Virus record (IMG/VR): IMGVR_UViG_3300025264_000007
Coordinates: 1-64,000 of that record
Direction: 5' to 3' (one strand)
Source: a virus
Length of the DNA: 64,000 nucleotides
Positions 40,310-48,324 of this stretch are shown here, piece by piece (within the stretch, counting starts at the first letter, position 1; every line of letters begins with the position of its first letter). The notes beneath the pieces were generated by a model. It ran no database searches, was not told the origin of the DNA, and was given only the letters and a program-made list of their open reading frames with translations. Position numbers and translations under genes: made by a program.

Positions 40310-41237
40310 CTTCATTCTCCTTTACGTTTAAGATTAATATTTCATTAGATTTTCCCATCTTCTTGACAGTCGCTTGGGAAGCGGCATTGAGCAAATCCAA
40401 GATGGGGGTAATTATCTCTTTATCTTTTAGCGCCTCGGAATTCTGGATCCCTTCCATCAGCGCAATACTCTTTTTGAGGTCACGGCGCACAGCTTTCTCT
40501 TCTGCGGTATAAATATTCTTCATACCATAACTCCAAACAGGATACTCGATTTGATAATCTTTGTATAGTTCCAAAATTTCGGGATGGCGATTATATGAAA
40601 TTGCCCAGTTATTCTTTTTCTTTATTTCTTTCGCGAACCTGAGATGATCGAAATCCTTATGCGTCGAACCCCTCTCACCGTATAGAGTAGAGTTTTCCAA
40701 AAGATATGGTGGGTCAGCGTAGATAAAAGTCTCATCGTCGTGCCTCCGTAAGCTGTCTTCAAAGTCTGCCTGCTCTACACTTAGAGAGTGACATACAAAG
40801 TTTTTTAGGCGGTCGATGCTGCTTTGGGTAAACCTCTTCTCCGCGGCTTGGTTGGAGTATCCTGCACTCAGAGTGCATCCGCTAAATGAGGAGCGGTTCA
40901 AAGCATAGAACATACAGGCCCGCTGCATGGCATCGTAATCTATCCAAGCCTGTTTCTTAAGAAAATCTGAGAACATTTTGGGGGTGCAAGGATGGAACGA
41001 CGTCTCAAGAAGAGTGGCGACTGCTTCTGGCTGTGTCAAAACATGCTGCCAGAAGTTGGTGAGAGGCTCAAAGATATCGTAGCCATGAACTCTGACGCCC
41101 TGAGAGGCGTAATGAATTTCAATGGAACCACCGCCAAAAAAGGGACTGACAATTTCTGTCAGGTCTTTTGGGAAATATTTGGTTATTTCTTTGAGTGCTC
41201 TTGTTTTACCACCGGGGTATCTTAAGAGAGATTTCAA
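40287..41237 (-). CDS. Dam-like D12-class N6-adenine DNA methyltransferase
   Basis: This 316-residue enzyme has the SAM-binding SPFFGGGS motif near residue 32 before the catalytic DPPYLLENSTLYG motif, the alpha-class order of the Dam/MboI family. The start is TTG behind GAGGAAGA. The adjacent barrel gene overlaps its stop by a few codons. Recognition sequence cannot be deduced; a GATC-like site would be typical for the family. Confidence 0.92.
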
Positions 41238-41262
41238 TCTTCCTCGCTTTCTTAGTCTGATT

Positions 41263-42933
41263 CTACCACGGTTCGCCCGTTGGCTTAATAGAGCTAAATA
41301 CCCGAGAAGCGTACTTCATTCTAATTTTGGCTAGCTTGGTTCCTTCGCTATCAGAAATTCCTATTGCATCTCTTCCTACCGGGGAAAATGTGAACCCTTG
41401 AGTCTCATTGTTGATATCTTGTGCTTTTTTCGTGGCTTTGCTAATGGTGGCGCTGTAGGGCGTCTTCTTTCCGCGCCCGGTCACTTGAATCCACGGAGGA
41501 GTTAAAGCGTCGCCTTCTTGCCTCACCCAAAAATACAAAAAGTGCTCTTTAAAGTCATCAAGAGCCATGTTGGTGTAAGTGTCGAGCACTTGATCTCGCG
41601 CATACTCCAACAACTGTCCCCCTGCCGTCTTTAGGTTCTTCAATAAAATGGGAGCCAGGTTCCCCATCCCCGTGGCTGAGAAAGGTGATATACCCTTGAG
41701 AGAGGGGTCATACCCTTCGTCGTTGGGGTCATCGATTGGGTTAATAGTTTTTTCGAGACGCTTTACAAAAAGTTTAAGGGCCTGCGCGCTCAGAGACCGG
41801 TATTCACCCGTTCCCTTTCCCTTTTTTTGGATTTCCTTTCCTAGCATCATCGAAAGAGCTTCAGCATATTTGCCAGGGTGCTTGGCTAGGTGGGCATTCA
41901 CAGTGTTTAAAACTGCCGTTCTGAGTTCCTCGCGCTTCTTTTCAATAGCGTAATATGATTTTTGTCCGGGAATTCCTAAGATTGTTTGTTTTAAATCCAG
42001 CCGAATCCCCGCTTTCATCTGTTTTGTGGTGATCCCCCCAACAGGATCCAAAAGACTGCCGATGCCCCGGTTCGCCCAGGCGATATCAGCCTTCTTTTGT
42101 TTAGTAGATTTGGCCGAAATTCCAAGAAAGTAGCCACCCCCAGCTAACTTACTTGGCTTCTTGTATTGAACGACGACGTCGGAAGGGTTCAACCGTTGGT
42201 CAACGGTTTTGCCGGGTTCCGGTGTGGGGCTGTCAGCCCCATAGATAAACTCGCCGAGGGAGCCTTTGCGTGCGGTCCATGCCACTCGGGCGACGTTGTT
42301 CGTGTACCCCCCCTGGTTCAACAGGTCATACATCGCCTGAGCCCTTCCCTTCTGGGCGTCGAGGCGTTTCTCATAATTCTTGGGGAACATCGCCTCAAGC
42401 TCATCTTCTCTTTGGGTGAGTGTCGCCTTGGCATCTCCGCCATGGGAGAAAATATTATCATAAGTGGAGCCATTAAGAAGATACGCTAAGTGGATCTCAT
42501 TAATGTCACCCTCTAAGGTTTGTTCTGCTGCTTCCGCGAGCAACTCTTCCACCACCACATCAACGAACTCATGTAGATTATTCAGACCTTCCCCGATTTT
42601 AATCGTGAGGGGAAGTTTAGCCTTCTCTTGAACGATCGCCGTCATCAACGCTGGAGAATGGTAGCGCAACTCTTCATCTACGTCAGGGCATCCGCAACTC
42701 TCAACCGCCCCCTTAACGTAGTCATCGACGCTGGCGGCACAGCCGCCATCTAAAAATAAATTCTGGCTAAAGATTTCTTGCTGATGATCCGTAAGCGTAT
42801 CCCAATTGGGATATTGCATCCCGTTCATTTTAAGCCGACGATCTAGCTCTCTCACCTTGTCGCTGAATTCATTATGAACCGCTGGGTGACTCCCTATGTT
42901 AGCTACGTTTTCTGGCTTAAAGTTGGCATACAT
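41263..42933 (-). CDS. Large unknown protein, possibly PD-(D/E)xK-like
   Basis: This 556-residue protein has a helical N-terminal half (LRYHSPALMTAIVQEK; VDVVVEELLAEAAEQTLEG; NEIHLAYLLNG) and a central region with NPSDVVVQYKKPSK, YFLGISAKSTKQKK. The D..V followed by GISAKST resembles the core of PD-(D/E)xK nucleases that occur in large marine phages, but the match is suggestive only. Its start overlaps the upstream stop by 1 nt. It lies in the block with candidate packaged proteins. Confidence 0.65.
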   Translation of the reverse strand: MYANFKPENVANIGSHPAVHNEFSDKVRELDRRLKMNGMQYPNWDTLTDHQQEIFSQNLFLDGGCAASVDDYVKGAVESCGCPDVDEELRYHSPALMTAIVQEKAKLPLTIKIGEGLNNLHEFVDVVVEELLAEAAEQTLEGDINEIHLAYLLNGSTYDNIFSHGGDAKATLTQREDELEAMFPKNYEKRLDAQKGRAQAMYDLLNQGGYTNNVARVAWTARKGSLGEFIYGADSPTPEPGKTVDQRLNPSDVVVQYKKPSKLAGGGYFLGISAKSTKQKKADIAWANRGIGSLLDPVGGITTKQMKAGIRLDLKQTILGIPGQKSYYAIEKKREELRTAVLNTVNAHLAKHPGKYAEALSMMLGKEIQKKGKGTGEYRSLSAQALKLFVKRLEKTINPIDDPNDEGYDPSLKGISPFSATGMGNLAPILLKNLKTAGGQLLEYARDQVLDTYTNMALDDFKEHFLYFWVRQEGDALTPPWIQVTGRGKKTPYSATISKATKKAQDINNETQGFTFSPVGRDAIGISDSEGTKLAKIRMKYASRVFSSIKPTGEPW

Positions 42934-43424
42934 TACAGATTGTTAATTTCGCTTTGGATCATGGTGCGCAGGGAGTGGATGGACTCTGTCTTTGCTTTCT
43001 TTTCTTTCTCTGCTTTTTCCATCGACTCGTCCTCGTCACCATCCTTGTCCAAGTCAAGGAAGTCGGGCTTCTTGGCTTCGGTGCGTTGTCCCGGTGACAA
43101 CTCGTCAGCGCGGCTTTTGATTCGGCGCATCAAGTCATTGACTAACTCATATATCTCGTGCTCCTCTGTTCCGTCAAGGTAAGGAATAAAATCATCGCGA
43201 AGAGAATACATCATGCCTTGCAGTTGATGAAGGGCAACTCTGTCTCCCCCCATGCGTCCCACGGTCAGATGCTTGGGAATAGCTTTTCCTTCTTCTGACC
43301 AGCGATTAATGTTTTGCATGAGGGCATTAGGTGGAGCGGCGGGGCGCACCTCTTCATGAAGAGATTGGTATTCCTCTTTGATGATTTGTGCTAACCGTGC
43401 TTTGGTAATTTTATATTGGGACAT
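42933..43424 (-). CDS. Unknown protein with targeting-like N-terminus and EF-hand-like loop
   Basis: This 163-residue protein starts with an amphipathic helix containing IIKE (MSQYKITKARLAQIIKEEY), the pattern seen in several proteins here. Near the C-terminus is DLDKDGDED, an EF-hand-like Ca loop, in an acidic, Lys-rich tail that ends with another amphipathic helix. It overlaps the 41263-42933 gene by 1 nt. A virion or scaffold role is possible. Confidence 0.65.
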   Translation of the reverse strand: MSQYKITKARLAQIIKEEYQSLHEEVRPAAPPNALMQNINRWSEEGKAIPKHLTVGRMGGDRVALHQLQGMMYSLRDDFIPYLDGTEEHEIYELVNDLMRRIKSRADELSPGQRTEAKKPDFLDLDKDGDEDESMEKAEKEKKAKTESIHSLRTMIQSEINNL

Positions 43425-43464
43425 TATTTATTTTCTCCTTGTGAGATGACCTATCTATAAATAG

Positions 43465-44178
43465 TCACTTATCTAGGTGATTTCTCAATTCTTCTTCAGT
43501 TAATAGTGTATACGAAAATGAGTTGCCGTATAGATCCGCCGACTGCTTACAAAGGCTGACGAACTCATCATAATCTTTCACCCGTTTAAACACTTGGCAA
43601 CCCGCACTCCACTTGTTGACAATATACGATTCTGTGTAAGGATTGCTCCGATGGATATTGATCCCAAAGAAGCCCTGGTTAACGTGACACTCCATGCGCT
43701 GATAATCAATCACGTCATCTTTGTTGTTGTCGCGCCACACTCCCACCTTTTGGCGCTGAACTAGGGCTTCATATCTTCCCTGGTGTTTTCCAAGTTGCCA
43801 GCCTCCTCGGTATTGGTTGGGAACCAAGACAGCCGTTCCCTGGGGATTCATGGGGTTTTCTAGCCAATACTTGCCCGGATCAGTCGTGATGGAGTATCTT
43901 TTCTGAATCATCAACTCTTCTTCTCGGTAGAGCACCAGCATAAAATCATCAAACTCGTTGGTGCCTTGGTTGTCGCGGCGCACCCCTATTAAATTTAAGT
44001 TTAGTTTTTTGTTTGCCCCGTCGAAAAAGACGTAGCCTTTCGCTTTCATCAGCGACATAATATTTGGGGAAGTTAGGAGTTCTTCTAGTGACTTAGGTGG
44101 GCTCTTCGGGGCCCGTGGGTTTTGCGGCTTTCGCAGCAAGTTCATTAGAAGATTTAATAATTGAGTTAACAAGTTCAT
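43465..44178 (-). CDS. Probable L,D-transpeptidase/peptidoglycan-hydrolase-like protein
   Basis: This 237-residue protein contains GINIHRSNPYTESYIVNK followed by WSAGCQVF, a His followed by S-x-G-C at about 19 residues, which is the YkuD-type catalytic layout (H-x-S-x-G-C). Upstream are TTDPGKYWL, GTAVLVPNQYRGGWQLG and RYEALVQ, as in a phage lysin-type family. The longest frame starts at 44178 and overlaps the upstream gene strongly; an ATG near 44056 is an alternative. It could be an endolysin or a virion-associated cell-wall enzyme. Confidence 0.65.
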   Translation of the reverse strand: MNLLTQLLNLLMNLLRKPQNPRAPKSPPKSLEELLTSPNIMSLMKAKGYVFFDGANKKLNLNLIGVRRDNQGTNEFDDFMLVLYREEELMIQKRYSITTDPGKYWLENPMNPQGTAVLVPNQYRGGWQLGKHQGRYEALVQRQKVGVWRDNNKDDVIDYQRMECHVNQGFFGINIHRSNPYTESYIVNKWSAGCQVFKRVKDYDEFVSLCKQSADLYGNSFSYTLLTEEELRNHLDK

Positions 44179-44452
44179 TCATTTCCGTGTCGGGTTTCAT
44201 CTTATAGAGCAACTCGCTGCCGTCTTCCTTGAATTCTAATTCTGCGGTTCCTAGTTTGTAATACATTAACATCGTTAAATAGGCTGGCAGGTTAAAATCG
44301 GGGTCATCTTGGACTTGGCGGTGTATCCATCTCATTACCCGAGCGGCAAAGAAAGCTTTCTCGGCGTGGATCACATTGTCGTCGCCTTCCTTAATATAAC
44401 CTTCTTCCTCTAAAAGTTTAATGACATTAAATGTCAACTTTTCCTCGCTCAT
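44093..44452 (-). CDS. Unknown protein
   Basis: I chose the ATG at 44450-44452. The 119-residue product has a helical centre (AFFAARVMRWIHRQVQDD) and an acidic C-terminal half, ending in KAAKPTGPEEPT. It overlaps genes on both sides. No family is recognised. Confidence 0.6.
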   Translation of the reverse strand: MSEEKLTFNVIKLLEEEGYIKEGDDNVIHAEKAFFAARVMRWIHRQVQDDPDFNLPAYLTMLMYYKLGTAELEFKEDGSELLYKMKPDTEMNELVNSIIKSSNELAAKAAKPTGPEEPT

Positions 44453-45356
44453 CTCGCATCTTCTGAATGCGGTCGGCGGCTTGCTGGCTTCCACGGAAAC
44501 CTTCGGGTCCGCCGGGCTCTAAGGTCGTGACGCCTCGGATCTCCAATTCGTCTTCAATCCACGCTTGTCCGATGGGGTTGCCCACCGGGGCTGTGACAAA
44601 CCCCATGGCGGCATCAACAATCGCATCTTCGGGAGGGCCAAACTCTGTGTTGTCCACGACAACAAAGTTGTCCCCGAAGAGTTCAGCGTAGGCATCTTTA
44701 TTATCTTGTACGTCTTGCCACATCTGCCGCACCCCATCTTCGGGGAGTTTGCGGGATCGGGCTGCGTTTCTTTCTAGGGCTACTTCCATAGTAGTATCCA
44801 CGAACAACATCAGCGTGTCATACCCCAGCGATTCCATCGCTTCTTTTTGTCCCAGTGTTTTCTTGTAGCGGCGGCCTGTTCCGTCAACGAGCAACCCAAG
44901 TCTTCCACTTGTGTAAAATGCTTTAAGTGCATTGAGTTGGTCTTTGGCTACGTTACGAATAGAGTCGGGGCTTGCGCCCTGAATAGCATCCCAAACGGCT
45001 GGGTCTGTTTGTTCAATGGTGGCAAGGTCGCTTGGGCTGATCCCGGCTTTGTTTAGACCCCTCTCAAATAATCTATCAGAATTAACATACTTGAGCCCAG
45101 TGTTCCCCAGGAACGAGGCGTTCTCAAAAGTGCTAGCACCTTTGGAGTTGCGCATCCCAAAAACCAAGTCAGCTACAAAAGATTTGCCGCTGCCGGGTCC
45201 GCCCGCTGTAAAGACACACTTAAGGATGCCTCGATCAAAGACGCCCTCCTCCAGAGTCTCGGGCTGCTCAAGCAGCCACTTAAGTTTTTCGGGCTGATAC
45301 GAAGAAACGACCTCCTTGATCAAATCACGAAGGTCGTCTTCTTGGAAACGATTCAT
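44427..45356 (-). CDS. Zeta-toxin-like / AAA-type P-loop kinase with targeting-like N-terminus
   Basis: This 309-residue protein has Walker A GGPGSGKSFVADLVFG near residue 53 and a kinase-like core (LLVDGTGRRYKKT, LMLFVDTTMEVALERN), the pattern of zeta-toxin and related P-loop kinases. The N-terminus MNRFQEDDLRDLIKEVV shares the LIKE motif of neighbouring proteins. Such kinases phosphorylate UDP-N-acetyl sugars or small molecules. The substrate here is unknown. It is a candidate packaged host-take-over factor. Confidence 0.75.
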   Translation of the reverse strand: MNRFQEDDLRDLIKEVVSSYQPEKLKWLLEQPETLEEGVFDRGILKCVFTAGGPGSGKSFVADLVFGMRNSKGASTFENASFLGNTGLKYVNSDRLFERGLNKAGISPSDLATIEQTDPAVWDAIQGASPDSIRNVAKDQLNALKAFYTSGRLGLLVDGTGRRYKKTLGQKEAMESLGYDTLMLFVDTTMEVALERNAARSRKLPEDGVRQMWQDVQDNKDAYAELFGDNFVVVDNTEFGPPEDAIVDAAMGFVTAPVGNPIGQAWIEDELEIRGVTTLEPGGPEGFRGSQQAADRIQKMRDERGKVDI

Positions 45357-45373
45357 TATTTTCTCCCGAAGGA

Positions 45374-46048
45374 TTACTTGCGTCGCAGGAGTCGTTCGAC
45401 CACTCGTTTAAGAACTGCTTCGGTGAGTTCCTCGTCATCAATGACCTCAAGATCGAGAGCCTCATCCTTGCGGTTGTTGACGAAGGCGTCGTCGCCCTTC
45501 TTCTCGCCACGACCCTTTCCGCTGGTCTTTTTCTTTGTTCCCTCGGCTCCGCGCTCTTCGGCTCCCTTGCGCATATCTTCGCCGGGCTTTTCCTTCTTGG
45601 CGGTGTAATCCTTGTCTTCCCCAATGTCGCGACGGTTGTAGGCGCGGCGGTTGCCAGCATCGTCTCCCATATCCATTTCTTCATCGGCAGCGTCATCAAG
45701 CTCATCCGACACATCCATGCCCATATCCATCTCGTCGTCAGCGGCTTCGTCAGCGGCTTCGTCACCGGCCTCGCCTTCGACTTCAATCTCGACTCCCGTT
45801 TCCGAGGAAATAGCATCCACCACGGCGGCGACGATGCGTTCAACCGCTTCTTCTTCGCCCACGTCTGCGGCAGCTTCTTCGCCTGCTTCCATCTCGGCTT
45901 CGCCGGCTTCGACCTCGTCTTCCGCAGCCCCCATCTCGTCTTCCATGTCGTCTTGCTCGTCGAGCCAGTTCTCCGTGAGCGGTGCCATGTTGGCAAGCTT
46001 GCCCCAACGGCGCAAAACACGTTCGTTCAAAAGAGTCTTCTTGGTCAT
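45374..46048 (-). CDS. Acidic, low-complexity protein (scaffold/core-like)
   Basis: I chose the ATG at 46046-46048 behind AAGGAGATTATTATA. The first 30 residues (KKTLLNERVLRRWGKLANMA..LTENWLDE) match a pattern I associate with core or scaffold-type proteins of large T4-like marine phages. The middle is extremely acidic with repeated Glu, Asp and Ala, and the end is basic (VVERLLRRK). This resembles phage prohead core proteins. The role is inferred. Confidence 0.6.
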   Translation of the reverse strand: MTKKTLLNERVLRRWGKLANMAPLTENWLDEQDDMEDEMGAAEDEVEAGEAEMEAGEEAAADVGEEEAVERIVAAVVDAISSETGVEIEVEGEAGDEAADEAADDEMDMGMDVSDELDDAADEEMDMGDDAGNRRAYNRRDIGEDKDYTAKKEKPGEDMRKGAEERGAEGTKKKTSGKGRGEKKGDDAFVNNRKDEALDLEVIDDEELTEAVLKRVVERLLRRK

Positions 46049-46116
46049 TATAATAATCTCCTTAAATGATTGGGTCATCAATCATTATTAAGTAGTTTGC
46101 CAATAGGGAAAAGCAC

Positions 46117-46449
46117 CTATTCTTCCTCAAAATCTTCAAAAACGCCGGCCCCCTTAAGTTTCTTAAAAGCCGCATGTTCGATCTGGCTAATCCTAGGAAA
46201 GCTTACCCCCATGCGTTCCGCCACTTCTCGCAGGCTTAATCCGTTGTCATGCTTGCGCGCACAAACCACAGCACAATTCAAGTCTTCGCTGTGGTTCATC
46301 CAGTTCCTGCACGCTGTTGCGTCACACTCCACTCTCCATTTTTCATGCACCTCAAAACAGGTGGGGTCGGGGCTATACTGAGTTTCAAATTCTGTAGGGT
46401 CTTTGTCTTTTTCTTGTTGCTGAGTTTTAGGATCTTTACGATAAAACAT
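46117..46449 (-). CDS. Sigma region 4-like DNA-binding protein
   Basis: This 110-residue protein ends with a helix-turn-helix LSLREVAERMGVSFPRIS followed by QIEHAAFKKLK, closely similar to sigma70 region 4.2 (…VGxxFGVTRERIRQIE..ALRKLR), the part that contacts the -35 element. The N-terminal 60 residues are unrelated. The protein may change promoter choice, like a minimal sigma or anti-sigma factor. It starts right after the IMPDH stop. No polymerase-binding region 2 is present. Confidence 0.7.
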   Translation of the reverse strand: MFYRKDPKTQQQEKDKDPTEFETQYSPDPTCFEVHEKWRVECDATACRNWMNHSEDLNCAVVCARKHDNGLSLREVAERMGVSFPRISQIEHAAFKKLKGAGVFEDFEEE

Positions 46450-47508
46450 TTATTTTCTCCGAGCGTTGTAGGTGTTGAGAATGTGGGCTCCACTCTCGTG
46501 AGTTCCGGCAGAAGTTTGCCTCGCCCATTCTACCTTATATCGGAGTTCTGTCAAGTTTCGTGCCCCCGAATAAGAGAGCCCACTTTTTATACCTCCTCTC
46601 AACTCTAAGAGAATATCCCCCACATTTCCTTTGTAAGGAATATAAGAAGCCACTCCCTCGGGAGTGGATGACTTGTTGCGCCAGTCGAGTTGAGCATCTT
46701 TGGAAGCCATTCCCCGATATTCTTTTACGGGATAGCCGTCGGGATGGTAAGCCACTGCCCCAGGAGTTTCGGTGGTTCCCGCAAGCAGGGATCCACACAT
46801 CACGAAGTCAGCGCCAGCGGCTAAGGCTTTGACGATATCTCCGGAGCTTTTGATTCCTCCGTCTGCGATGATCGCGACGTCTCGGTCAGTTCTCGCGCAA
46901 TCAAAGATGGTCTGGAGACCTGGGACGCCATGCCCAGTAACCACACGAGTAGAACAGATGGAACCCCCACCAATATTACAACGTATAGAATCAGCACCCC
47001 AGTCGGCAAGATCATTGACCCCCTCTAAGGTACATACGTTGCCCGCCATAATATGGATATGATTATCGTATTCTTCCCTCAAATTCTTGAGGGCTTCCTT
47101 CATCAAGATGTGATGACCGTGGGCAACATCTACGCAGAGGGTGTCTACCCCAGCCGCCACCAGGGCTGCGGCTCGTCTCATGTAATCGTCGGTCACGCCG
47201 ATGGCTGCTGCGACGTTGCCAGACCAGTCGGTCTGCTGAATAGCGTGTTGAGCCATCTTCGCCTGTTCTTCTACCGTATGGTACCTGTGAAGAATTGCCA
47301 TACCTCCAGCGTTGTTCATGGCAATAGCCATAGCATCTTCGGATACGGTGTCCATCGGCGATGCGATGATGGGGAGTTCTAAAACTTTTCCTCTCCCCAG
47401 GTCGCTTGATATATCTACCTCGCTTCTGCTCTTGATATCGCTGTATTGCGGTACCATCAGCATATCGTCGTAGGTGACTGCTTCTTTAAATTTCATTGGA
47501 TTGCCCAT
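46450..47508 (-). CDS. guaB: IMP dehydrogenase / GMP reductase family enzyme (no CBS domain)
   Basis: The enzyme controls purine nucleotide interconversion. The protein (352 aa) has a TIM-barrel core with the catalytic loop GGGSICSTRVVTGHGVPG, where Cys is the nucleophile, ADGGIKSSGDIVKALAAGA and YRGMASKDAQ as flap region. The CBS pair between residues 100 and 220 of bacterial IMPDH is missing, as in GMP reductase or in minimal IMPDH. By eye the two enzymes cannot be separated. It could raise GMP/dGTP supply during replication. Confidence 0.88.
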   Translation of the reverse strand: MGNPMKFKEAVTYDDMLMVPQYSDIKSRSEVDISSDLGRGKVLELPIIASPMDTVSEDAMAIAMNNAGGMAILHRYHTVEEQAKMAQHAIQQTDWSGNVAAAIGVTDDYMRRAAALVAAGVDTLCVDVAHGHHILMKEALKNLREEYDNHIHIMAGNVCTLEGVNDLADWGADSIRCNIGGGSICSTRVVTGHGVPGLQTIFDCARTDRDVAIIADGGIKSSGDIVKALAAGADFVMCGSLLAGTTETPGAVAYHPDGYPVKEYRGMASKDAQLDWRNKSSTPEGVASYIPYKGNVGDILLELRGGIKSGLSYSGARNLTELRYKVEWARQTSAGTHESGAHILNTYNARRK

Positions 47509-47767
47509 CTGCCAATTCCTTGGCTTGTTGTTGGCAGTCAGGGCAAAATAACCTGACTAATTTTTCTTGGTTTCTTACTGATACGCGCCAACTCATGTGA
47601 GCTTCACGCGTCTTGGGAAAATCTTTATTGCAACCCGAGCACTGCTCAGGCAGTTGACTGAAGAGGGTTAGCTGTGACTTCATGCGGATGGCAGCGTCTT
47701 GAGCTTTCCTCTTCTCTTTCTTTTTCTTGTTGGCTCGCTTGAGCTTCTTTTTATGTTTTTTATCCAT
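47486..47767 (-). CDS. Small basic zinc-ribbon protein
   Basis: I chose the ATG at 47765-47767 that overlaps the upstream gene. The first 40 residues are very basic (KKHKKKLKRANKKKKEKRK), and the rest has a four-Cys zinc site (CSGCNKDF and FCPDCQQQA). This combination resembles small conserved proteins of large phages. DNA or RNA binding is probable. Confidence 0.75.
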   Translation of the reverse strand: MDKKHKKKLKRANKKKKEKRKAQDAAIRMKSQLTLFSQLPEQCSGCNKDFPKTREAHMSWRVSVRNQEKLVRLFCPDCQQQAKELADGQSNEI

Positions 47768-48278
47768 TGACCACCTCAAAGGGTTCGGTGCGATACTCTG
47801 CCAGCCAGTTCGGAACCTTGTCGGCTGGGTACCGTAAGCGCGGCTTGGATGCGTAGAACTTGCGGTAAGATACAACCGGGTTGGCTGACCTGAATTTCTC
47901 AGGCATCGCAAGTCGTAGGGGCGTGGGGCGCTGAGTGGGGAATCGCTCCCCATCAAACAAGATGACAATGCGATGAAGAACTTCGGAGCACTTGTGAGTC
48001 TTGTTGAACCGGCGACCATACTCCGCGATCATAGCGTCGCAGTGAACGACCAGCGACATAAAATTTGCGGCGGACTCCGCTGCCCACATACATGATGGGT
48101 GCTTGGGGTTGAACGAGCGATAAGGAGCGTCAAGCCCCTGCTCGTTGAGAACTGTAGATAAAATCTGACACGATTCTAAAATCATTTTAACCACGCGGAG
48201 GTTGTCTTGTGACTCCGCTGACTTGATCCAGTCAATCTCGCCGGTATCGGCGTTGCCCTCAATAGCAAAGATGTTCAT
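47760..48278 (-). CDS. Conserved phage protein (MNIF..KMILES family), unknown
   Basis: I chose the ATG at 48276-48278 behind GGAGAACTT; a longer frame would begin inside the promoter. The 172-residue product starts NIFAIEGN and continues DNLRVVKMILESCQILSTV, a pattern recognised from conserved phage proteins of unknown function (MNIF..D..HVVKMxLE). Then comes MWAAESAANF and YPADKVPNWLAEYR. It has its own early-type promoter. Confidence 0.75.
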   Translation of the reverse strand: MNIFAIEGNADTGEIDWIKSAESQDNLRVVKMILESCQILSTVLNEQGLDAPYRSFNPKHPSCMWAAESAANFMSLVVHCDAMIAEYGRRFNKTHKCSEVLHRIVILFDGERFPTQRPTPLRLAMPEKFRSANPVVSYRKFYASKPRLRYPADKVPNWLAEYRTEPFEVVNG

Positions 48279-48296
48279 AAGTTCTCCATAGATACG

Positions 48297-48324
48297 ACTA
48301 TAGCACTTATCCTGCAAAGGTCAA
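48297..48324 (-). promoter_or_regulatory. Sigma70-like extended -10 promoter
   Basis: The -35 is TTGACC (48319-48324), the spacer is 16 nt and the -10 is TATAGT (48297-48302) preceded by TGC. It overlaps the end of the FtsH gene. Confidence 0.8.

Noticed and set aside
45651-46091. Plus-strand Ser/Ala-rich frame
   Set aside because: It is the reverse reading of the Glu/Asp/Ala-rich scaffold-like gene and has no start signal.
46085-46115. AATAGG..CCTATT hairpin as a terminator
   Set aside because: The stem is only 6 bp and no T-run follows it on the transcribed strand.
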